Made by a program: the position numbers and the translations under genes. The notes under the pieces are model-generated. The model was not told where the DNA came from and made no database searches. It worked only from the letters and a program-made list of their open reading frames with translations. Positions 55,405 through 64,000 of a DNA stretch of 64,000 nt are shown here, piece after piece. Position 1 is the stretch's first letter. Each line of letters begins with the position of its first letter. The DNA is from Geosiphon pyriformis (Eukaryota; Glomeromycota; Glomeromycetes; Archaeosporales; Geosiphonaceae), in the NCBI GenBank assembly GCA_016748015.1, contig JAAOMT010000694.1, positions 248,001 through 312,000 of the forward strand. The letters are read 5' to 3'.

Positions 55405-58400
55405 TGGTGCTCTCTGTAAGGTTGTCAAAATCTACTTTGTTTTTTATTGTATAAGTGATTATTCATACCTGCCACAATAATCAGAAGAACACTTTGAAGC
55501 ACACAACAAAAATGATCTAGACTTTATTGAACTCAATCCTTTGTTCTCCTGTTTGATTTGCTTCCCTATTGAAAAACAATCCAGTAAACAATTCCAAAAC
55601 TTTTGAAACTGGTTTCTGAACAAGCATTCAGCTGAAACTTATACAGCTTATACAACCTATTATTTTGAAAACAACTTTAAAGAAAGAAACAACAACATCA
55701 ATTAGCTTTTATACTCTACAACTTTTGAACAACAGCCTCCTGATTCTAAATACTTGAATCATCAAATTCACATTTGGATTGCTGCCCATTAGCTAGTTAA
55801 AACACTCTTTGAAACAAAAAAAAAAGCTATCAAACTGCTCCTGTTTTTGACCTTTTTTCAAGTAAATCAGAACATTCCACACAAACAGCTACTTCTGAAC
55901 CAATGGCTAATGATCCTATACAACAAAATATTCTGATTGCTTTCCAAAGCATACAAACTGCTTTAGGGCAAAAAAATAACATCTCATTATCTTTATTTAG
56001 AAGTAATGCACAAGATTCAATTGAATAGTTGGATGACTTTGAAAGAGCTGTTACAGCCAACCAATATGATAATAAATATAAGTTCCAAATTATTGGTGGC
56101 TACTTTCAAGGCTCTCTTGCTACTTGGTTCTTACAAAAAACCAATACCAATGCTCAGCAAAGAATCATTAGATAGACCCAGCAAATGCTGGAGAAGATAA
56201 TACCTCTTTTACTATCTGATTTGAAATGAAATTTAGAACTCTTATTTTGATATCCAAATAGTATATGAAATTAGAAAAAAGAACCCAAGGTCCTGGTGAA
56301 GTGGTAATTAAATATGCCAAAGCTATCAGAAAGTTAATTAAAAGAGTAGATTCTGAAAGAAACTGGACAAAAGAGCAAAAGATTTATTCCTTTACAAAAA
56401 AATTGAGAACAGATTTGTCATATGCTCTTTGGCTTCTTTTGGCTCTGAAAAATCATTCCACAATAGATATGGCTATTGAACTTGTCCAGAAAATAAAAGA
56501 TAACCAAAGGATGCATCTAGAATCTACTCTTCCAGTTTTTGCTCCTGCTTCTGTTATGACTTCTGCTCCACAAATGGCTGCTATCTCTTTTGCCACTCAA
56601 ACTCAAGACTCCAATAAACAGTTAATAAATAAACTTATAGCAAATCTTGCTTGGCTATTAAAACCATTAGCCCAAACAGTTAAAGACAACCAGCAACCAC
56701 AAAGATCTAGATTTGAATCACATTTTAATCAACTTCAGCAACCTTCTTATTAAAAACAACAAAATTGTAACCTATCTGTGTATTATTACTGTGGATTAAC
56801 TGGATATTTCTCCAAAGATTGCAACAATTCTCTCTTGTCTCCTCCAGCTCTCAGAAACAATGACAATTAAAACAACAAAACCATTAACAACAATATTCCC
56901 AACCAAAGACCCAATCATGTTAATATCAATTTCTTTGGAGAAGATCCCTTAGTTGAAGCTACTGTTTATTAGTCTTTAAACTAATAGGTACATCTCCAAA
57001 AGGTGAGAATGCAAGCCAACCAGAAAAAAATCTCTTTTATGCTTTTAATTTAACTGACAATAACCATGATATATATAAACTAGCTATCAGTCTCTCTAAC
57101 TTAGTAAGAAAAAAAAAAGCCAAGATTGATTTCATTTTAAATCTCAACAAAGCTTTAACTTCTATTGCTAATAATAATAAGCCACCAAAAACCAAAGTTT
57201 TTAAGAATCCTCCAAAGTTGGAACTCCCAGAAATAGTACAAAAATCTGGTTCTTATTTTGTTGTCAAAGATCTTATGAAAACACCTGCTCATATTATCTT
57301 TGGCCAGTTAATGACTTATTCCCAATTTAGAAAAGACCTTTGCAAATTTTTGATTCCTAAGAAAAAAACACCAAAGACCAACAAGCATCTATGCCAAGCT
57401 GAACTTGCTAACAACAGCAATGTTACCCCTCTTATTTGTAAAGCCCAAATGGCTAGTTACTTTATTGATCTGATCCTAAATAGTGAATTATCTGTTAGCA
57501 TTATTGCCAAACACTTCTTAGAAGCAATTGGCAGAAAAATTGATGAACCATCTACAAGACTAATAACTAATATACATAGTAACAAGAAAAAAGGTTTAGG
57601 CATAGCCAAAGCTGTTCCTATCCAAATCAATAGTATTAGCATTGAAACTGACATGAAAGTATCTGAAGTAAAAGAATACACCATAATAATTGGCAATAAA
57701 TGACTCAAGAAAACAAAAGCCTTGCTTGATTATGAACTCTGTGAACTGACCATCAGATGTGATAAAAAACCCATCATAGTTAAGTATCACTATTAGACAA
57801 CTCCTCCAATACCCAAACAAAGCCAAGAAAAAAAGCAATCAGATGAGTCAGATGATGAAAAAAGTGACAAAAAAAATGAACAAGAAAAAACTGTTAAACT
57901 TGTCTACACTATCTTTACCAGTAATAACAAGTTATTAGATAATGTTAAAACAGATAAAAAAGGAATTATAGTAAATAACAAACTAATCTGCTGGCCCTAA
58001 TATGATATTCTCAGAAGAATCTTTAACAGAAAGCCTGGCAAAAAAGCCAAATACAGTTATTAGTAACATGATCCTTATGTTCAGTGTTAATGCAATAAAT
58101 TATTATACTCTCCTAACAATAAATGCATGTTTTGCCTGATCTATTACAAAGATTGGGAACCAATTAACTTGATATCTCATAAAGAAATAAAAGAAGTCCA
58201 AAAGTCTTTGAAAATGAACCACCTGAGATCTAATCATTAATTATAGAACAAAAAAAATCTTTTCCTGAAGAAAAAAAAGTGGATATTAAAAACCTATTGG
58301 TTAAAAATAGCCCAGTTATATCCAAAGAAGATGATGCTTTTGGATGCATTTATGTGATACAACATATCATCACCACTAGAGAAACTTGTCCCATCTACTT

Positions 58401-59976
58401 GAAGCTCTATCAGTCCAACCATCACAATAATAAATTCATTAAGAAAGAAATAAACTGAATGAAAAATCTTGGATTCATACAAAAAACCAAGAATGAATGA
58501 GCATTTTCAGTTGTAGTGGTATCCAAGAAAGGTGGAACCCTACACTTTTGTGTTGACTACTACCAATTAAATATCATTATTATAAGAGACATGTATCTAT
58601 TCCCCAAAATTGATGCAATGCTAGATAAATTCAATGGTACTGTTTTCTTTTTAACTATTGACTTAACTGCTGAATTTTGGCAAGTAGAAATGAATTTAAA
58701 AAGCAAAAAAAAAACTGCCTTTATTACCAAGTATAGCATTTATGAATTCACAGTCATGCCTTTTGGTCTTACCAATGTCTCTTCCACCTTTTAATGCTGT
58801 TACCCAAGTAGAAAAACCAATCCAAAGTTATGAAAAAACATAACCAAAATGTGATATAATACAGAATAGTGTGTAATAACATTGGATAACACATTATAAC
58901 TTAAAATAATGCAAGATAATGTGTTATAATGTGGAATAACACAGAATAATATGTAATAACACTAGATAACCTATTATAACATAGAATAACTAGTAATAAC
59001 ATAGAAAAACAAAGCAATTACAAAAATAACAAAGCAATAGTTAGCAATAATAGAACAGTCAAAATACAATTCTGTAGAACAAAAAAAATGTATAAAAATG
59101 AGTAGTTATAAAAGTTAGAAAGACATCCAGAAAGAAAATTAGACTTTCAAAGTTAATTGAACTCTTAGAGTCAATTAGACTTGTAGGTCATAATTATTAA
59201 ATACTTTTCTTTTCAAGGATAGTTGCTATTAACCAAAATAAAATTATATCAATAAAATATTTCTTCAATTCTTCAAATCCATGTTATTATCTACTATTTA
59301 ACTTGCTAGCACAATAGCTCTTAATTACAGCTATTGACAGGACACTTATTTCTTATTTTATTTTTTTTATTTTTTTATTTTCTTTTATTTTCTTTTATTT
59401 TCTTTTCTTTTTTATTTTTTTTTGTGGAGTGGCAACATAAGAAAATTGATTGTTTAAGAATAGACTTTGTAATAACCTGGTAAAAGAGGGAGACTTCTCC
59501 TAAGTTTTGGATATTAATATTATCTTGTTAGCTTACCAAAAGGACAAAAAAACAATGCCAGATCCTAATGACTGCACTTATTAGCTCAAAGAAAATAACT
59601 CACATTTTTAAAGAAGTTGCAATTAGCAAAAACCAAACTTTTGTGCCTTATAACCAAAGAACTCAATAAATAAATTCACAACCATCCAGAAAAGATTTTT
59701 AGAGACTAATAAACATTAATTTTGTAAAAAACATACAATCCTAGAACACTAAATTAGAGCACCAAACATTATTACTATACTCCACCAAGTTTACTCATAA
59801 CAATGTCTAATAGACAAAGTATTTGAATCAGTAAAAAAAACTTTATTCTGGTCTATTTAGATGATATAATGGTCTATTCAAAAACCTGGAATGAACACTT
59901 TGAACATTTACAGAAAGTTTTTGACCTGCTTAAAAATGCTGGCCTTAAGATTAACCCAATTAAATCTTTTTTTAGA
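55405..59976 (+). pseudogene. Ty3/gypsy element C: gag, protease, RT; interrupted twice
   Basis: Gag runs from about 55500 to 56950 (QGPGEVVIKYAKAIRKL at 56290), with a CCHC-type knuckle reading YYYCGLTGYFSKDC at about 56785 (first Cys and the His both replaced by Tyr). Protease is at about 57440-57700, box LILNSELSVSII (Asp to Asn). A linker with a Trp/Cys module (LICWP; MFCLIYYKDWE) spans 57960-58160. RT starts at about 58380 (SVVVVSKKGGTLHFCVDYYQ, PFGLTNVSSTF). It is split at 58795 by a solo LTR and resumes at 59803 with VYLDDIMVYSKTWNEHF. It is split again at 59977 by the LTR of element F, and its 3' part is not in the window. Confidence 0.85.
58795..59802 (+). mobile_element. solo LTR inserted in the RT of element C (1008 bp)
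   Basis: From TGCTGTTACCC to ACTCATAACA, inside otherwise continuous RT sequence; the empty site is visible in element A at 4245-4260 (TTTTTCAATATCTAATAAAC). Its start resembles the LTR3 start at 59977, and both contain a T-rich (TTTTATTTTCTTTTATTTTC) block. No internal region is present. A clean target duplication is not visible. U3 carries AT-rich imperfect repeats (GTGTAATAACATTGGATAAC and variants) at about 58850-59000. Confidence 0.85.
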
Positions 59977-60966
59977 TGCTATTACCAGTAGAATTTTAGC
60001 TATTAATTAGCATGAAATTACCCTTATAATTCCTATAATTAATTAGTATATTAATATCATTTCAAATTATCATTTATTATTTAATCAATTATCACATATC
60101 ACAATTCAATTAAATAATCCAATTAGTATAACAAAAAGTAGAATGATCAAATTACACAATACCCTGAACTTTGTAACATTCAGAAATTCGCCGAAATTTA
60201 TAAGAAATTCGCCGAAATTTATAGAAATTCGCCGAAATTATGAATAGTTCACCCAAATTAATCAATAGTTCAGCGAAATAACTTGTAGTCCATCAAAATA
60301 TATCTTTAGTTTGCCAAAATTTGAGCAAAGAGAAAAAGTGCAAGTTCATAGACTAGTACTACAACAAATTGTATAAAAGAAGAGCTTTTCTCTTCAAGAA
60401 AATATATCTTACTTTAGATTTATCACTTAGAACCATTCTTACATACACAAAAAAAAAATATCAAATAATTTAAAAAACCAAATTCTTTAATTATTGCACT
60501 TGAAAAATCCCCAAAACCCAACTAACATTTTGAAATTGATTAGCTACCAATTTCAGTAAACTGTTAGTGACTCCAGGTCTGGATAGAAAACGTTTCTCTT
60601 GACAGAATTCAATTTCTTTTATATTTCTTTTACTTTTCTTTTATTTTCTTATTATAATCATTAGAGTAGTCTACAGACAAGATTCCTGTAGAAGAGTTGA
60701 CTTTCACAGCAAAGTAACTACACATTTTTAGTGAGCTTCTAGATGAGCAATTCCTGGGAAAGAGTTGACATTTACTACAACATAACTACATAAAGTAACT
60801 GACAAGGAATTGGCTATTCTACTTATAAGCCCAGCAGTTCAAATTATAGGAAATAATTTGAAGATAAATTCAGTACTGGAGGTTCAACTATTTCTAAAAA
60901 ACATGAATTTGCAACCAACAAACATTTACAACATTTAAGAAAAGAGACCAAAAACCTCTGGTAACA
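59977..60966 (+). repeat. 5' LTR of element F (LTR3 family, 990 bp)
   Basis: TGCTATTACCAG to CTCTGGTAACA, followed by TT and the primer site TGGTGCTCTTCTACAG at 60969. It interrupts the RT of element C directly after the SFFR-Cys codons. The matching 3' LTR is beyond the window. Confidence 0.88.
60182..60240. repeat. three near-identical 20-bp repeats in the F LTR
   Basis: Three copies of AGAAATTCGCCGAAATTTAT in a row, followed by weaker relatives (ATAGTTCAGCGAAATAA) to about 60300. Each unit is close to a palindrome around TTCGCCGAA and holds CpG, unusual in this AT-rich DNA. Confidence 0.9.
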
Positions 60967-60968
60967 TT

Positions 60969-60985
60969 TGGTGCTCTTCTACAGA
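60969..60985 (+). other. primer-binding site of element F
   Basis: TGGTGCTCTTCTACAG begins two bases after the LTR end, starting with the TGG expected to pair with the CCA end of a tRNA primer. Confidence 0.7.
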
Positions 60986-61011
60986 AATAACACAGCAACA
61001 ACAAATTCAAA

Positions 61012-64000
61012 ATGGCGACCACATCAGACACAACAACTCTAGAGTATTACCAGTCAATTTACACCCACTGCAAGCAAAGATTCAACATCCCAGACGGAAT
61101 TGAAGTTATCAAGAAATCAGTATACCAATATATTGAAAATTACATCAACAATTATTTTTTTGAAAACTACAACATTTCAGAAGTTAGAAGCAACCTCTAC
61201 AATAATTTAGTGCACTATTCACAATTGGGAACAGAAGACCTGAATAGTGAAACACTTGCTACCTACTTCCAAGAACTTAATTTTAATATTATTGAGTACT
61301 GTGAAGAAAATACCCAGTACAGCCCAAATATTCTTTTAATTTTGAATCAAAAACAGAGACAAGCAACAAAGGCAAACAAAAAGTGAAACAATATTCAAAA
61401 ACCACTCCAAACACTCCCATACTACCAAAAACAGCTGCCAAACACTTGCAAACATCTGAACAAGGAACCAGTGTCAAATTACCACTTTCTATTACATCAT
61501 TTCCAATTTTACTTGTTCAACCACAAACACCAAGTTTACTACTTAACTGTTTCTCCAGACCAGAAGATTTTCAGTCACCTAGAAATCCTACTCAACAACA
61601 GAAACCAATATCAACAAGTGCCAATATCATTGATTACTTACAGAAAAACGAAAATAATCATTCAAAAAGCTTGGAAAGTGAAAAAACTGAACCAGAACCA
61701 GAAAAAGCCACAGAAAACAAAGAAGAAATGACAACTGCTTATATTGCAAAGATTCCAGAATTCACAGGTGAAGATAATGATACCAGTCTTCAAGAATGGC
61801 TTAACAAAGTTCAAAAAGCAGGAGATGCAAATGGTTGGAATGCAGCTAGAATGCTTAAAGCAATTCCATACTTTCTCTAAGAAACTGCAGAAGAATGGTT
61901 TGAAAACTTAGAAGAACTATTTGAAAACTGGCAAGCATTCAAAAATGCTTTTCTACAACAATTCACTGACAACAACACTTCTATCACTCTCAGAAACTGC
62001 TTTTACAATATCAAGCAAGAAACATCTGAAACTGTTATGACTTATTTTGGAAGATTTAACAAACTTCTTAGACAAATTCGACAATTGGAAACCAATGACT
62101 ACTATTCCAATGCTCAAATTCTGAATCAGTTTATTGCAGGGTTAAAAAACAAACTGATTAAGAAAGTCCATTTACATGCTCCAGCAGACTTAGCAACTGC
62201 CATTAAACATGCAAAGAATTATGAAATAACTATGGAAGAAGTGAACCACACCAAACTTGTTAACTTGGTTATTGGAGAAACCAGCTTAGCAGCTGAAGAA
62301 AAGATAGACCAACTTACAAAGAAGGTTGAAAGTTATTTTACAAACCAGCAACAACCACAAAAATATCAACCACCACAACAATGCAACCAAAACAACTTTG
62401 AACCATCATCCAACAACCAATCTCAAAATTGTCACTATTGTGGAATTCCAGAATACTGAAAACGAGATTGCAGGAAACTACAAAGAGACCAACAAAACAG
62501 GAGTAATCAACGTTACTCTTTACCACAACAATCTTATTACCAACCCCTACCACCAACTTATTATTCACTGAGACCACAAATTCAAAACAGCTATTATTAA
62601 CCAGCTCTACAACCAATTCAACAACAATATTAGCAACCTTTACCAATTTAGCAATATTAGACACCACCCACTCAACAATATCAAGTACCAGCAAAAAAAT
62701 TGGTTCAACATAACCAATTTACATTCCAAAATCAATTTCAGAATAACAACAACAGAATTAATCCAAATAACCAGTTGGTTCTCCGAAATTCTGGTCAGCA
62801 AAGACCCAATCACTATTACACTCAACCCAGTTATCTTATAATACCAGAGAAATCGGATTTTCAACAACCTGCACTTTCTGAAGGTGAAGTTGCAGCACCC
62901 AGATCAAACCCTTTCAACAACACTATTCCACTAGCTCAAATTGCCCAAAATGCCAACTTTTCAGATATATTCCCATTCGAATTTGAAGCAAATGAATCAC
63001 CATTATTGCTTAGTAATGCAGCAGCTAATGAACAAAAAGCTATTACTGCCATGTACACTGAAGCTACAGTAGAAAGAAAACCCATTCGACTAATTCTAAA
63101 CAGTGGATCAGCTGGAAGTATTATCACCTACTAGTTAATACAACAGCTTCAAAAAACTGTTGACAGACCAGCCCAAACTGTAATTGTTACAGCAGATAGT
63201 ATGAAAAAAATACCAGTAGGAGAAATTGACAATTTTCTATTCACCATTGATGGAATCACCATTCCAGTCAAAGTTCTAGTCATGGATGCACCCTAATACT
63301 AAGCTCTGGTCGAAAATGATTGGCTTCTTAAGGCCAATGCAAACTTGGACTGGAAAATTCAGGAATTAAAAATCTTATACCAAGGACAATACACCATAGT
63401 ATCTGTTACTTGTGATACTTTTAACAAACAATCAGAAAAAGCCCCAGTATTTGAATTTGAAAAGGAGAAAAAAATGCCACTTACTGAAACCTACATGGCT
63501 CTTGGATCAACATCCAATTGGGCTGAAGAAACAGAACAGGAGATTTTTGAAGAATCAAGAAGATGGAAGAAAGTTAGATATTCTACACCAGAATCATGGA
63601 AACAACCACCCTATATTCCACTCAAATACAAAGATTGCAACAAGAAACTTTCATCAATGGGAGCATGTATTTCTCCAGAAGAGGAATATGAAACTTGTAC
63701 CTGTTACTTTTGCAAAGCATGTCATAGAGAACGATTTGGATCTCCAAAAAGAAGTGGAAAATGGGACAACACATCTTGCCTTACATGTGGAGATATGTTA
63801 CCAGAAGAATGCAACTGGATTGATGTTGCAATGAAAGAAGAAGTATGTGATCAAGCCTGTCAATATGTTTTATCAATTTCGGAAAAAGTCAAAAAAGGAA
63901 CACTATTTGATGCAGCATACAACAGTGCTTTCAATAAACTTTACCACTACTCTTATGATGCTGAAATGATTTTTGACTTAGCAATAACATTGATCAATGG
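61012..64000 (+). pseudogene. element F gag-protease region (Ty3/gypsy), youngest element, runs off the edge
   Basis: ATG 61012 opens a gag-like frame (MATTSDTTTLEYYQSIYTH) to 61386. A frame change near 61340 continues it (PEFTGEDNDTSLQEWLNKVQ at ~61750; ANGWNAARMLKAIPYF; MTYFGRFNKLLRQIRQLE at 62037), which is the retrotransposon gag core. A zinc knuckle CHYCGIPEY-stop-KRDC lies at 62430-62475, with Trp replaced by TGA. The protease box is at about 63090-63125 (LILNSGSAGSIITY; Asp to Asn). At 63690-63815 is a Cys-rich module (CTCYFCKACHRERFG, CLTCGDMLPEEC). About nine stops occur, most at codons expected to be Gln. RT and integrase lie outside the window. Confidence 0.87.

Noticed and set aside
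58795-59802. 5-bp target-site duplication around the solo LTR
   Set aside because: The flanks (TTTAA left, ATGTC right) do not match; mutation may have erased it, but I cannot support one.
61012-63300. Recoded TAG/TAA as Gln in the retroelements
   Set aside because: Host genes in the same window use TAA, TAG and TGA as normal stops, and TGA also replaces Trp in the elements; C-to-T damage explains all cases more simply.

Overview
The window is nuclear DNA of a filamentous fungus, most probably an arbuscular mycorrhizal fungus (Glomeromycotina, Rhizophagus-like). The evidence is strongly AT-rich DNA, host genes broken by many short GT-AG introns of about 60-260 bp, fungal-type proteins (Mif2/CENP-C, Spb4, Atg18), and a heavy load of decayed Ty3/gypsy and LINE elements. 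The organism is an inference; no species marker is present.

Layout. (1) 1-8500: wreck of a Ty3/gypsy element (A) with two ~0.7 kb LTRs, split by an antisense gag+LTR fragment of a second family. (2) 8505-9377: Tc1/mariner element with 29-bp perfect terminal inverted repeats, its transposase cut by a 20-N assembly gap. (3) 9605-33225: compact gene island. I could reassemble nine complete conserved genes with consistent intron phases: CENP-C (-), a MATH-BTB protein (+), SPB4/DDX55 (-), RPS10 (+), a mitochondrial PP2C phosphatase (+), RNase H2 subunit A (-), SDHB (+), BLOC1S2 (-), DPH3 (-), plus ATG18 (-) as the tenth; three genes of unknown function lie between them. (4) 34283-40850: one nearly full-length non-LTR retrotransposon (ORF1; ORF2 with endonuclease, reverse transcriptase, RNase H and a Cys-rich tail). 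(5) 40850-64000: a graveyard of nested Ty3/gypsy elements in both orientations, a ghost of a second LINE, a solo LTR, and the LTR, gag and protease of a comparatively young element that runs off the right edge.

The island genes are housekeeping genes rather than an operon-like pathway: kinetochore, ribosome biogenesis (SPB4 and RPS10 are divergent across 363 bp), mitochondrial respiration (SDHB, PP2C), translation-factor modification (DPH3), genome maintenance (RNase H2) and membrane traffic/autophagy (BLOC1S2, ATG18). Three of them carry in-frame coding microsatellites (poly-Glu, Glu-Thr, poly-Gln).

The most unusual observation is an internal tandem duplication in CENP-C: the kinetochore-binding N-terminal motif occurs twice, each copy split by an intron at the same codon, with a repeat unit of exactly 84 codons. 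The other strong pattern is that the recognisable premature stops in the LINE and in the youngest gypsy element fall at CAA/CAG/TGG-type codons, i.e. C-to-T changes on one strand or the other. I saw no CRISPR, no bacterial genes, and no clear tRNA or rRNA gene. Splice sites were assigned by eye; some coordinates may be off by a base.
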